Shown here piece by piece: positions 27,265 to 36,293 of a DNA stretch of 64,000 bases. Numbering within the stretch: position 1 is the stretch's first letter; every line of letters starts with the position of its first letter. This DNA comes from Mesorhizobium norvegicum (GTDB lineage Bacteria; Pseudomonadota; Alphaproteobacteria; Rhizobiales; Rhizobiaceae). The notes below the pieces were generated by a model. The model saw nothing but the letters and a program-made list of their open reading frames with translations. It was not told the DNA's origin and did not search any database. A program made the translations under genes and the position numbers. The stretch spans positions 1 through 64,000 of the forward strand of contig NZ_SMYZ01000066.1 in assembly GCF_004919685.1 (NCBI RefSeq). Direction: 5' to 3'.

Positions 27265-27357
27265 GCGAAGACTTCCTCTTTTTCGGGTTCTTTTGTGCAC
27301 CTCACGCGGTAGAGCAATGGCGGTGCATGTCATGGGTCTATGAACGACCCTCCCGGA

Positions 27358-27402
27358 TTGGTAAAATTGATTGTTTAGATCGCGAGCATCCACGCTATGG
27401 AT
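27358..27402 (-). promoter_or_regulatory. nod box (nodACIJ-nolO)
   Basis: Read on the minus strand: ATCCATAGCGTGGATGC, spacer, AAACAATCAATTTTACCAAT. It differs from the box at 13479 at almost no positions across the core, showing recent common origin. Confidence 0.96.
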
Positions 27403-27459
27403 GTTAAAACCGTGCCTTTCAAAGGCCCTGATCTGAACCATCTGGTCGTGCTCGATTGG
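27397..27459 (+). pseudogene. nodD: nodD 5' relic
   Basis: Starting at the ATG inside the nod box edge, the plus strand encodes VPFKGPDLNHLVVLDW, matching the first ~18 residues of NodD before similarity stops. It is divergent from nodA, the ancestral arrangement. Confidence 0.8.
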
Positions 27460-27559
27460 CCCGATAAGCGGCGGCACCGATGGCAGCTGTCGGTGACACA
27501 ACCTGATTCAAGAGCGGCCGCCAGCGCGTGGCTGCGCCCGTGCCGAAGCAGCGATCAAG

Positions 27560-27845
27560 TGGAGGATGGCCCGACTGTTAGGCGTCAGCAAAGGCGGCGA
27601 CCGTTGGCGCACGCTGATGATGCATGGCGATCGCGCAGCTCTGGATCGCCGGCGGCAAACAGGTTCCGCGAAGCTCTGGCTCGACAAGTTGCGGCAAGGC
27701 GGCATGCCAATGGCGCGATGGTCGCGCTCGCCAACAGGAATTGTCTGGTCAATGCTTTCGAGTGTTGCCAGTCAACCGGACTGTCGGTGAAAGCACCTGG
27801 AGATTGGGAAGGAGGGCGCGCCCGGATGGCGCTACTTCGAACGAA
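27560..27845 (+). pseudogene. IS110-family transposase C-terminal relic
   Basis: Fragments in two frames, LLGVSKGGDRWRTLMMHGDR then AKLWLDKLRQGG, and ALANRNCLVNAFECC in the other, match the C-terminal transposase_20 domain of IS110 elements. The N-terminal DEDD catalytic domain is missing. It lies directly after the nodD relic, so the insertion probably removed the rest of nodD. Confidence 0.7.
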
Positions 27846-28224
27846 TTGTTTAAGGTTTTGGCAGGCTGAAGTGCGCGAAGGGGCTGGCCCTTAAGTTTTC
27901 ACTCCGTACGAGGGGTCAAAGATCGCCGCAAACAGAAAAGGCAGCCTAAGGAGCGTCAGCACTTGCGCCCGCCGAAGGGCCGGGACGCGGGACTCACTGC
28001 AACGACGAGATCGGTTAAAAAGTCTGGGGCCGTTGAGGTGGAAGCGGGCGAAAACCCCTCGAGGCTCGCGGCGCAGAACATCGAGCCGCATGAAGAAGCC
28101 GGATGTAGTCAGCAGTTGTTACCATCAACCGGATCCAGCTACTTGTTGCAATTGGGCGCTCTATACGTCCGCATATTGGGTCAGCTTGACACCGCAGAAG
28201 CGCACAGTGTCTCCCAGTGTTTCA
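27846..28224. other. Unrecognised stretch downstream of nodS
   Basis: About 380 bp without a gene I can support. It is GC-rich and probably contains scrambled insertion-sequence debris. Confidence 0.35.
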
Positions 28225-28833
28225 TCAGGAAGCGGAAATCGGCTTTCGGAAGAGAGCCAGCAGGCAGTCTTCATTGATCGACGCGCCCCGGCACTCGATG
28301 CACTCGATCTCGGTCAACGATTCGTTCAGCATGGCGATGGTGGTCTCTGCACCAGCAGCGTGCCCCCAGCGTTCGCAATTGGCGTCACGTGCCGACCCGA
28401 AAACCAGCTGCCCGCCTGGCGCAAGCAGGCCTACCAGGTTGCGGACTGCCGCGCGGATCTGAACGAGGTCTCCGACGTAGTAAAGAACCTCCGCTACGAC
28501 GATCAGGTCGAACAGCTCGTCACTCGAAAACTGTTGAACATCGGAAATTATCCAGCTGATGTGCGGCGTCTCCTTCATGCGTAAACGTGCTCGCGTAATC
28601 GCTGGCTCCACGACATCGATCACAGTGAGCCGCTGGCAAATGGGGGCTAGCCGCTCCGTAAAAGCGCCGGCAGCGCACCCGACTTCGAGCGCATTCGCGA
28701 CTCGACCTTGCGCAAGTGACAACCGGAGAATTTGGGTGTGGCGCTCCCGCTCGAACGGGTTGCCATCGAGCCGCCATGGATCGTCTGCGGCCATTTCTCG
28801 ATTCAGCAGTTCATGATCGATTTTATGGGTCAA
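28225..28833 (-). CDS. nodS: NodS, Nod factor N-methyltransferase
   Basis: 202 residues. Class-I SAM methyltransferase: ALEVGCAAGAFTERLA is the SAM-binding motif, LTVIDVVEPAITRAR the acidic second strand, and DLIVVAEVLYYVGD the post-I block characteristic of NodS. It methylates the free amine of the deacetylated chitin oligomer. It has its own nod box about 120 bp upstream and is not followed by nodU in this window. Confidence 0.94.
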   Translation of the reverse strand: MTHKIDHELLNREMAADDPWRLDGNPFERERHTQILRLSLAQGRVANALEVGCAAGAFTERLAPICQRLTVIDVVEPAITRARLRMKETPHISWIISDVQQFSSDELFDLIVVAEVLYYVGDLVQIRAAVRNLVGLLAPGGQLVFGSARDANCERWGHAAGAETTIAMLNESLTEIECIECRGASINEDCLLALFRKPISAS

Positions 28834-28954
28834 ATTCGCACCTAGCTAAGGCAGCAATCACCGGCGCTGCAAATGCCGTCAGATGTCGGTAGGGTCGGGT
28901 GTACTGCGGGCCGAGGCAGTTGATTTCGGTCACGCTCCTAATTGGGTCCGCAGG

Positions 28955-28999
28955 ATTGGCAAAATTGATTGTTTGGATGACAACCATCCACGCGCTGAA
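28955..28999 (-). promoter_or_regulatory. nod box (nodS)
   Basis: Minus strand: CGCGTGGATGGTTGTCATCC followed by AAACAATCAATTTTGCCAAT. The outer ATCCAT block is poorly kept (GTTCAG), but the core and the AT-rich half are conserved. Confidence 0.9.
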
Positions 29000-29205
29000 C
29001 ACATCGAAGGCGGAATTGGGCGTGGATTCCGCACACACACACGGCGATTGACACGTTGACGATCCGCGATGGAAGAGGCTCGCGGCATTCAGCAGCCCCG
29101 TCTTCATCAAGCTGATCCCGCGCAGCCGCGACCGCTCCCATCGAACCACACTCGCCCGCCTGCTACGACGCCGCACGCTGATGCTGACACTATGGTGACT
29201 GGGGT

Positions 29206-30387
29206 TTACCGCCTCAGCATGGCCGCAATGCCATGACGGACAAAGGGAAGATGTTGGCCGAGGCGCAGCCCCACATGCCTTGCAAGCCGTGCCGCCGGAT
29301 TCTCGCTTGAGTAGAGTCCGACGAGGATATTCGTAGCATGGTAGAGCGGCGCCGCCGACAGGCGCAGTCGGCTTTCATATCTGTGGAGCATGTCGGGGTC
29401 GGCAATGTCGCGACGGTCGCGCCATGCGGTCTCTATACCGCGGGCGAGCTGCTTCTGGCCGCCGAGGCCGATGTTGAAGCCATGCGCGGTCACCGGGTGC
29501 ATGCCAATGGCAGCGTCGCCGATCAATGCGGCGCTCGGCGCCCGGAACCTGTGCGCCCAGGTCGTGGCCAACGGATAGATATAGCGTTGGCTTGCCAGGC
29601 TCATGTTGCCGAGGCGCCCTCGACAGCGCTTTGTCAACTCCCTCAGGAACAACTCGTCGTCGAGGGCAAGCAGTCCGTCGGCCTCGTTTGAGGGCAAAGT
29701 CAAAAGCAGCGACGACACGCCTTGCGCGAGAGGCAACATCGCCACCGTCTGATGGTGATCGAACCATTCGATCGCGATCTGGCGGTGGGGGCGCTCGTGC
29801 CTCACCCGGCAAATCAGCATCGAGTTGCCAAGCCGATTGATATCGGCGCCGATGCCGAGCAGATTGCGGGTGGCGGAAAAACGCGAATCGGCTGCAACGA
29901 GAAGCCGAGCGCTCAGCTGCCTGCCATTGGAGAGCGTTATCAGTGCTCCTTGACGGCTGTTTGTTGCACGCACGACCGAGTGGCCGCACAGCAGCCGGGC
30001 ATGGCCCCGCAAGCGGTTGATCTTGAACAGGGCATCGCGGATCTGGCAATTCGGGACCAGAACGCCCAGTGGTTCCGCGGATCCGCCGGGGGAATCGAAA
30101 CACAACGCAAACGGGCTCGATCCGTTGAGGACGCGTGCGCCTTGAAGCGGTGACCTGTCCGAAGCGGAGATAACATCCCAGGCGCCGAGCTCGCGAAGGA
30201 TTCCAATCGAGGCGTGAGTGAGCGCGATCTCGCGGCCGTCGAAAGCCGGACTTGCCAGTCTTTCCAGGGCCTGCCCTTCCACAACCGCCAGTTTGAGCTG
30301 GCTAGAGGCAAGCGATGCGGCGAAGGAAAGTCCGACCGGACCGGCGCCCACGACAATAATGTCGAAGCTGTCGTCACAGCCGGCCAT
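29206..30387 (-). CDS. FAD-dependent monooxygenase, UbiH/UbiM-like
   Basis: 393 residues. The FAD site DIIVVGAGPVGLSFAASLA is N-terminal, a mid DG-type segment LLVAADSRFSATRNLLGIGA follows, and the second FAD motif is LIGDAAIGMHPVTAHGFNIG. The order and the MHPVTAHGFN variant resemble the ubiquinone hydroxylases, especially UbiM-like ones. It would hydroxylate a ring in quinone synthesis; a symbiosis-specific substrate is equally possible. It sits behind the nodS promoter region on the same strand but has no nod box of its own. Confidence 0.7.
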   Translation of the reverse strand: MAGCDDSFDIIVVGAGPVGLSFAASLASSQLKLAVVEGQALERLASPAFDGREIALTHASIGILRELGAWDVISASDRSPLQGARVLNGSSPFALCFDSPGGSAEPLGVLVPNCQIRDALFKINRLRGHARLLCGHSVVRATNSRQGALITLSNGRQLSARLLVAADSRFSATRNLLGIGADINRLGNSMLICRVRHERPHRQIAIEWFDHHQTVAMLPLAQGVSSLLLTLPSNEADGLLALDDELFLRELTKRCRGRLGNMSLASQRYIYPLATTWAHRFRAPSAALIGDAAIGMHPVTAHGFNIGLGGQKQLARGIETAWRDRRDIADPDMLHRYESRLRLSAAPLYHATNILVGLYSSENPAARLARHVGLRLGQHLPFVRHGIAAMLRR

Positions 30388-30702
30388 CAGCGTGGCGCCA
30401 GCGCGTCGGTTCTCTTCGTGAGATGTTGGGGGAGTCGAGCCGCAGGTCGTGCATCGATTGCGCTGTGATCTATTGCCCGCATCGCCTCAAGCGCGGTTCT
30501 CACGTCGGTTCCTGGCTGGTGAAGCGTCATTTGCCTGCTGTATGATCTGGATTGTCAAGATGATGGGAGCGACGACCAGGCTGTCGGTCAGCCCATGCTT
30601 TTCCCGTGAAGGACTGGTGATCAAACCACGCCGACAAGGGCGTGGCGTTGATCTGGGTCAGTCGAGGCGGAACCGGCGTCAGATGACATCGATCCAATCC
30701 AG
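30388..30702. other. Unrecognised stretch
   Basis: About 315 bp between the monooxygenase gene and a short repeat. Frames are open but not recognisable. Confidence 0.35.
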
Positions 30703-30835
30703 TCATGCGCCAGCTGGTCCCATGACGACGCCATGGCACTAGCCAGCCCAAGGGAGAACCAGGCGTCTGATCTGGGGAAGGCTGTTTCAGGACTTTTGCG
30801 AGATCAGCGAATAACCGGCTCGCCATAGAAGCCGA
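30703..30835. repeat. Short dispersed repeat, copy 1 (~130 bp)
   Basis: The stretch from GCGCCAGCTGGTCCCATGAC to AATAACCGGCTCGCCAT is almost the same as 48506-48635 (copy 2). In both places its edge replaces the C terminus of a minus-strand gene: DUF2958 here, the PhyH-like gene there, both ending in GEPVIR. Confidence 0.85.
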
Positions 30836-31009
30836 AGCCAAGGTCGCAAAGGCCGAAAAGGGTGTCGCCGTCGGCGTCGAGTTCGGTGAGAAGCCAGGTT
30901 GCTGGCCCGGTCGGATCGAACAGGTTGACCACCGGGACATGGTCGTTTTGGTGTCGGTTGCGCCATTGGCGAGCAGCCGGGCGCATAGGTCGTCGGTAAT
31001 CAGGATCAT
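30804..31009 (-). pseudogene. DUF2958 protein, frameshifted and truncated (copy 1)
   Basis: Starts MILITDDLCARLLANGAT, as DUF2958 proteins do, shifts frame near the TKT/NRHQND codons, and continues VVNLFDPTGPATWLLTELDA and FGLCDLGFGF before running into the short repeat, where it stops (YGEPVIR). About half of the usual ~110 residues is lost. The family occurs beside ParB and ArdC on rhizobial mobile elements; its function is unknown. The copy at 51894 gives the unshifted reading. Confidence 0.8.
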
Positions 31010-31022
31010 GGCAAAACTCCTC

Positions 31023-31208
31023 TCAAAACAGGTCGCGTTGGTTTCTGGCGTCATCGAACAGCCCGATATCGAGCGGCTTTTGCGCCGCGCGCGCGGGCGC
31101 AACGGGCAGGCGGTCGCGCGTGGTGAGCGGCTGGACATCGGGAATGAGCGTCTGCTCGCCTTGCGGCGTTGGTTCGGTCCGCAGGGTGTCGGGATCGCGC
31201 GCGCTCAT
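31023..31208 (-). CDS. Small conserved protein of the ArdC-ParB block (copy 1)
   Basis: 61 residues, MSARDPDTLRTEPTPQGEQ at the N terminus and IGLFDDARNQRDLF at the C terminus. Its start overlaps the ArdC stop (ATGA), so it is coupled. Unknown function; it occurs in both copies of the block, but the second is frameshifted. Confidence 0.6.
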   Translation of the reverse strand: MSARDPDTLRTEPTPQGEQTLIPDVQPLTTRDRLPVAPARAAQKPLDIGLFDDARNQRDLF

Positions 31209-32167
31209 GCCGCGATCTCGTCTTGTTGCGCGCCTTCGGCAGCGGCGTTGAAGCCGAGCAGAAAATCGGCGGCTTTGGAGGCAAGGCTGGCGGCGCGGAA
31301 GATGGCGCGATTGTCCTCGCGCAGCACCGTCAGCCATGTGCCGATATAGTCGGCATGGCGCACGGTCGGCTCGATGCCGAGGATCGAGCAGACAAAGGCT
31401 GCGGTGATTTCGGCAACCAGTTCCTCGCGCGCATAGGTCTTGGAACCGAAGGCGCCGGAGAGGTCGCGCGCCAGCCGCGCCGGGTGGCCGGTCCAGTGGC
31501 CAAGCTCGTGGAAGCAGGTGCGGTAATTGTCGATCTGCTGAAAGAATGCCGGCTGCGGCGGCACCTGAATGGTGTCACTGCCCGGCATGTAGAAAGCGCG
31601 ATCGCCGCCGATGCGGAAATCCGCGCCGCTTGCTCGAATAAGCGCCTCGGCCTGCGGGACGATCTGGCGTTCGGGCAGCGGTTCGGCGTTGCCATAAAGG
31701 TGCTCGGGCAGGCCGTTGCACTGCGCGACGTTGAAGACGGTGAAGCGCTTCAAATACGGCACCGCCTGCGGCTCGTCGCCGTCTGTCTTGGCGCGCTCCT
31801 GCTCGCCCTTTGGGACAAAGCGGTCGGCATGCACGATTGTTGTGCCGCGCTCGCCCTTCCTGACATTGCCGCCAAGGGCAAGCGCCTGCCGGAAGGTCAG
31901 CCAGTTCTGGCCGGGATAGCTGCGCTCGATGACGGCGCCCCACAGGATGAGGATGTTGATGCCGGAATAGCGGCGCCCGGTGGCCGCGTTGCTGGGCAGG
32001 CCGAGGTCGGCCCTTGCGCTGCCCCATGGCTTGACCCATGGCACGGTGCCGCGCTCCAGTTCGGCGATGATGCGGTCCGTGATTTCCTGATAAAGGCTGG
32101 CGCCCGGGCGCCCGCCCCTGCCCGCGCCAGCCTCTCGGCTGCCGCAACGGTTGTGTTTTGCACGCAT
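31205..32167 (-). CDS. ardC: ArdC-like antirestriction protein (copy 1)
   Basis: 320 residues. The N-terminal ~130 residues (GASLYQEITDRIIAELERGT, PWVKPWG) are the ArdC single-strand-DNA-binding domain (DUF1738), and the C-terminal zincin-like domain has CFHELGHWTGHPARL with the HExxH metal site. ArdC-type proteins protect incoming mobile-element DNA, for instance from restriction. It is followed by the small protein and DUF2958. A near-identical copy is at 52272. Confidence 0.88.
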   Translation of the reverse strand: MRAKHNRCGSREAGAGRGGRPGASLYQEITDRIIAELERGTVPWVKPWGSARADLGLPSNAATGRRYSGINILILWGAVIERSYPGQNWLTFRQALALGGNVRKGERGTTIVHADRFVPKGEQERAKTDGDEPQAVPYLKRFTVFNVAQCNGLPEHLYGNAEPLPERQIVPQAEALIRASGADFRIGGDRAFYMPGSDTIQVPPQPAFFQQIDNYRTCFHELGHWTGHPARLARDLSGAFGSKTYAREELVAEITAAFVCSILGIEPTVRHADYIGTWLTVLREDNRAIFRAASLASKAADFLLGFNAAAEGAQQDEIAA

Positions 32168-32776
32168 CGTCTGGTCCTCCGCTCTTCAATCCCGCGCCGC
32201 CGGGAACGGCCAACGAACAAACCGCGCCGGCCGACAGGGCGGCGACCGTCAGCAGCCGAGGGCTGCCCGCGCCAGGGGGCGAAGCCGGATGGCCGAGACC
32301 GCCTGAGCCTGGCGAAGAAAAAGCGGGCTCGGTTCACGAGCACCCGGCACGCGCCGTCAGGCGCGCGGGCGCCGTCAAAGCTTAGGCCTCCCGCGGATGC
32401 GTGGATGCCATGCCTTGCGCTGCGGTTATCAGGTTGCAGGGCTCAGCGCTCGGTGCCCCCGCCAGGCGTGCGGGCGAGAAAGGCGCTGAACAGGAATTCT
32501 CGTTCCAGGAACGGTCGTTCCTGTTCCATAACGCGGTCGGCAGGTCGCCAGGGCCCCGTCGCTCGAGGTCCTATGCGAAGTGGGGTTACACATCCTGACG
32601 CAGCTAATAGAAAACATCCGCCGTTTTGAAGAGAAAGCCGGGATGCCTCTGTGCCAGCCGCTGATGCGAATCTGAAACTCCCCGACCTGTTCGGCGCTAT
32701 CGACCGCATGCCGACGCTTGGCACGGTGTTGGGTGAGCGAAAGTTCGAGGGTCTTTAATCCGCAGCGCTACCCGAC

Positions 32777-33250
32777 ATGGGCGCTGAGACGCGCACGGCG
32801 ATCGACAAGGCCTCTACGGCGCAGGCTGGATGGGCGGCGTTGACCGCCCGGGATCGCAGGGACATGCTCTGGCGCTGGCATCAATTGATCATCGACCACG
32901 CCGACGACCTCGCTGCCATCCTCACAGCTGAGATGGGCAAGCCGCTTGCCGAAGCCAAGTCGGAAGTCTCGCATGCGGCGGCATATCTGCAATGGTATGC
33001 CGAAGAGGCCAACCGCATCTATGGCGAGACGATCTCCCCGCCCTCGACTGACCGGGGCATGCTGGTGATCAAGCAGCCAATCGGCGTTGTTGGCACGATC
33101 ACGCTATGGAATCTCCCGGCTTCAATGGTGGCGCGCAAGATCTCACCGGCACTGGCGACGGCTGCGCCGTGATATTGAAACCTGCCGAACAGACGCCGCT
33201 TGTTGCAGGCGCAATGCGCGCGGCCGGCTTTCCCGAAAGGCGTCGTCAAC
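32777..33250 (+). pseudogene. gabD-like aldehyde dehydrogenase 5' relic (copy 1)
   Basis: MGAETRTAIDKASTAQAGW and LTAEMGKPLAEAKSEVSHAA with PIGVVGTITLWNLPASM belong to the NAD(P)-binding half of succinate-semialdehyde dehydrogenases. After ARKISPALAT a frameshift leads to AVILKPAEQTPLVAGAM. The catalytic Cys domain is absent. The same broken gene, with the same 3' junction, recurs at 38615. Confidence 0.8.
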
Positions 33251-33267
33251 CTGATACTGATCAACCG

Positions 33268-33380
33268 ATGAACTTGATCCACAGGCGCTTGAACCATGCG
33301 ACGATGGCCTTGAGCCCCTTCGGCTGGGTGCCGCGCTTGAGAAGGCGGCATAGGCACGGCCGGCTTCGATCTGCTCGCGA
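33268..33380. repeat. Junction repeat, copy 1
   Basis: A ~110-bp stretch beginning ATGAACTTGATCCACAGGCG is attached to the end of the gabD relic here and again at 39143-39251. Read on the minus strand it encodes GLKAIVAWFKRLWIKFIG, the C terminus of a protein I cannot name. Confidence 0.7.
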
Positions 33381-33384
33381 GACA

Positions 33385-33819
33385 TCTTGCCGGCCCAATG
33401 GATCGATGATGACTGCCTGCAGGAACTGCGCTGGATGTATGACCGGCGCGACCTTTCCGAAGTGCGGCGCGACCTCGCCCAATGGCTGGCCAAGTGGGAG
33501 ACGCGCTGCCCCAAGCTGTGCCAGTGGGTAGAGGACAACATCGAGGAGACGCTCACCTTCAACCGGCTGCCACGCCAGCATCACAAGCGCCTGAAGAGCA
33601 TCAACATCCTGGAGCGGCTCAATCAGGAGATCAAGCGGCGCACCCCATGTGGTGCGCATCTTTCCCAGCGCCGAGAGCTGCCTGCGGCTCGTCCGCGCGC
33701 TCGCCGTCGAAACACACGAAAACTGGCGGAGGCCATGCGAATCTGAACATGGAGCACCTGGCCGAGCACAAGAAGGAGATGCTGCGCAAGCTGGAGGAGC
33801 CCAAGGCCGCGGTTACTTG
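33385..33819 (+). pseudogene. IS256-family transposase C-terminal relic
   Basis: WIDDDCLQELRWMYDRRDLS, FNRLPRQHHKRLKSINILER and LNQEIKRRT belong to the mutator-type transposase; the final VVRIFPSAESCLRLVRALAV is in another frame after ~33646. The catalytic N-terminal two thirds are missing. Confidence 0.85.
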
Positions 33820-34129
33820 AAGACGCCGCGCCTGACCCGCCAACACCGGCGACCGTGATCGCAAATTTGCAGAAGACTCTGGACAGAGCTCCCAAACTTC
33901 ATCAAAAATAGTCAGAGCTAAATTATGGAAGCCGATCGAGATGGAGGAGGAGGGGTTACAAGCCTCTGTATAGTTCCCCCAAACTTTTCGATATCGAAGG
34001 GCTTACCTGCGGACCGTTTGGCCATCGATTCCGATCGTTTTAGCTTCATCTCACGACGGAGCGCAGAGAGGTCTGGCCCTGGTGCAGAAATTACTCCCGG
34101 CACCACCGAAGTGAAGGAGTCGAACTGCT
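33820..34129. other. Intergenic region before the fucosyltransferase gene
   Basis: About 310 bp. No gene. I looked for a nod box and found only weak matches (a TTTGGCCATCGATTCC stretch near 34017), which I do not accept. GAAGGAG near 34113 may be the ribosome site for the next gene. Confidence 0.4.
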
Positions 34130-35101
34130 TTGTATAGCGCCAAATTGCCGACGGAACGTCCGGCGCCCATTGTTGCTGCATGCCTCGATTCTTGGGGCGG
34201 TCTGGATGACGCCATCCACCATCTCACTCCAAAGGGCAGTGGAATCTGGAACAATGTCGCTTTTGTACGCAAGACATCCTTCACGCCGGATTGGCATATA
34301 ATCTTTAACTCTCCTTCTGTTTTTGGACTTCCAGTTGATATCGAGGCGAGCCCGAACAGGACAATTTTTGCAATCGGCGAACCGCCGACGAAAGCTCATC
34401 GCGCGCTCCATCTAGGGCAAGGGGAAAATACCATCGTTCTGACGTCTGACGCAGAGCTGGTAGCTCGGCAGAATGCAGGGCGTCGATTCGTCTTGTCTCC
34501 ACCTATCACTCGGTCTTGGTCTGTAAGAAAGACGTATGACCAACTTCTGGTCAGCGAAGTCGTTGACAAGCCGCGTCGGCTCTCATGGATTACCAGCAAC
34601 ATCGCCCTGCTTAAAGGACATCGATATCGGCTGGCGTTTTTGGAGCGGCTGAGAGAGGAGCTCGAGTTCGACCTGTTCGGCCGAGGTTTTCACCTGATTG
34701 GAGATAAATGGGACGCACTTGCACCTTACCGCTACAGTATAGCTTTCGAGAATACTAGAGCTGATTACTATTTTACAGAGAAGCTTATGGACTGCTTCGT
34801 TGCTGAAACAATGCCGATCTATTACGGCAGCCCGGCAATCACGAGGTTCTTTCCGCCGGATTCAATGGTTCTGATTGATCCAGAGGACAAGAACGTAATT
34901 CAAAAGATCCGAGAAATAACCAACTCGGACCTCTGGAAGGACCGTCGCGATGCAATACGAGAGGCGAAGCGGTTGGTACTTGAGAAGTACAATATATTTG
35001 CTTATCTCGCGGGCTTCATCGAAAGCGTTCAGGATAAGCCTTTGCCGCCTAAAGTTATGCACATCGGTACGCCCGAGGTCGATTTTGGGGTAGACGAATG
35101 A
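34130..35101 (+). CDS. GT10-family fucosyltransferase, likely alpha-1,3
   Basis: 323 residues from a TTG start. The C-terminal half carries the GT10 GDP-fucose block: YRYSIAFENTRADYYFTEKL, MDCFVAETMPIYYG and the downstream FFPPDSMVLIDPED. These are hallmarks of alpha-1,3/4-fucosyltransferases and unlike NodZ (GT23, alpha-1,6). Base composition (about 50% GC) is lower than its surroundings, suggesting a separate origin. It has no nod box that I can see and stands between IS256 and IS630 relics. It may decorate lipopolysaccharide or Nod factor. Confidence 0.85.
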   Translation: MYSAKLPTERPAPIVAACLDSWGGLDDAIHHLTPKGSGIWNNVAFVRKTSFTPDWHIIFNSPSVFGLPVDIEASPNRTIFAIGEPPTKAHRALHLGQGENTIVLTSDAELVARQNAGRRFVLSPPITRSWSVRKTYDQLLVSEVVDKPRRLSWITSNIALLKGHRYRLAFLERLREELEFDLFGRGFHLIGDKWDALAPYRYSIAFENTRADYYFTEKLMDCFVAETMPIYYGSPAITRFFPPDSMVLIDPEDKNVIQKIREITNSDLWKDRRDAIREAKRLVLEKYNIFAYLAGFIESVQDKPLPPKVMHIGTPEVDFGVDE

Positions 35102-35252
35102 ACTCCAAAGTTCATTCGCTTCGCGCGCCCGGCGGTTGGTGATCTGGCAGGGTCCGTACGCAACACTCGGCGGAGAATGCCTCGAGCATCTTTGATGAAC
35201 ACAGAGTCGGTTTGGGAATCACGCGATAGATCCTGTCTGATTCACTGTCCCG

Positions 35253-36224
35253 GTGATTTACGAGGATGTGATGATGACGAGGAGCCCAAGGGCGGACCTT
35301 CGTGGGCGCGTGATTGCGGCCATTGAAGTCGGGGTTTCGAGGCGGGAGGCGGCGCGTCGCTTCCGGATCGGTATTTCGATGGCCGGGAGTTGGTATCGCC
35401 GCTATCGCGAGACCGGCCAGTTGGAAGCGCGCAAGCAGGGCCAGCCGTCGCGTTCGAAGCTCGATGCGCATGAGGCCTTCATTCTTGGCCTCATCGAGGA
35501 GGCGCCGGACATCACGCTTGCTGAGATCGGCGAGCGCCTTGCCGCCGAGCGTGGCGTGCTGGTAGCGTCGTCCACGGTCCGGCTGTGCCTCGACCGGCGC
35601 GGCATCACGTTTCAAAAGAAGACGGCGCACGCCGCCGAACAGCAGCGCCCCAATGTCCTGCGCCGCCGCAGAACCTGGTTCGATGGCCAGCTCGATCTCG
35701 ACCCCGAGAGGCTGATTTTCATCGATGAGACCGCAGCATCCACAAAGATGGCGCGGTTGCGTGGCCGCAGCCTGCGCGGCGAACGATTGTCGGGCGGCCG
35801 TTCCTCACGGCCATTGGAAGACCACCACATTCACGGCCGGCCTGCGGCTGGGCGGCTTGGCGGCGCCAATATTGCTCGATGGCCCTATGCATGGTTCTGC
35901 CTTGCTCGCCTATGCGCAGCAGGTCCGCGCACCCGAGCTTCTCCCAGGCGACATCGTGGTCATGAACAAACCTGCCCGCCCACAAGATCAGCGGCGGGCG
36001 CGAGGTGATCGAGAAGTTGGCGCGCTCCTGTTCCTGCCGCCATACTCGCCCGACTTCAACCCGATCGAGATGGCTTTCTCGAAGCTCAAGGCTCTCCTGA
36101 GAAAGGCTGCAACCCGAACCATCGACGAGTTCTGGTCGGTCGTGGCCAACTGCCTCGCAGCTTTCACAGCCGAGGAATGCAGGCACTATTTCGAGGCAGA
36201 CAGCTCTGACCCGGAATACGTCGA
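35253..36224 (+). pseudogene. IS630-family insertion element, frameshifted
   Basis: The first frame runs from MTRSPRADLRGRVIAAIEVG and helix-turn-helix SRREAARRFRIGISMAGSWY to LIFIDETAASTKM, which has the first catalytic Asp. It breaks near 35800 and resumes in another frame with HWKTTTFTAGLRLGGLAAP, and a further shift follows near VVMNKPAR, where the second Asp should be (VVMDN in intact relatives). LPPYSPDFNPIEMAFSKLK, with the last Glu, closes the gene. At least two frameshifts and a changed second Asp make it inactive. Confidence 0.85.
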
Positions 36225-36293
36225 ATCTGCTCTGGCTGCAGCAAACGGGCCGAGACGGGCGCACGACATCGTACGCCACCCGGCTGCTGCTGA

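Larger units (their letters stand above)
30840..32371. repeat. Large direct repeat, copy 1 (ArdC block)
   Basis: The DUF2958-small protein-ArdC block and its upstream region recur in the same orientation at 51905-53602. Most bases agree by eye; the second copy has an extra ~165 bp in the ArdC upstream region (about 53269-53430). The last ~95 bp are found a third time at 38267-38360. Confidence 0.85.

Noticed and set aside
31169..32629. 486-residue plus-strand open frame
   Set aside because: Antisense of ArdC copy 1; the same happens at 51822-53402 opposite copy 2.
33918..34129. Possible nod box before the fucosyltransferase gene
   Set aside because: Only short AT-rich matches; the paired ATCCAT/GGATG blocks and the AAACAATC core are absent.
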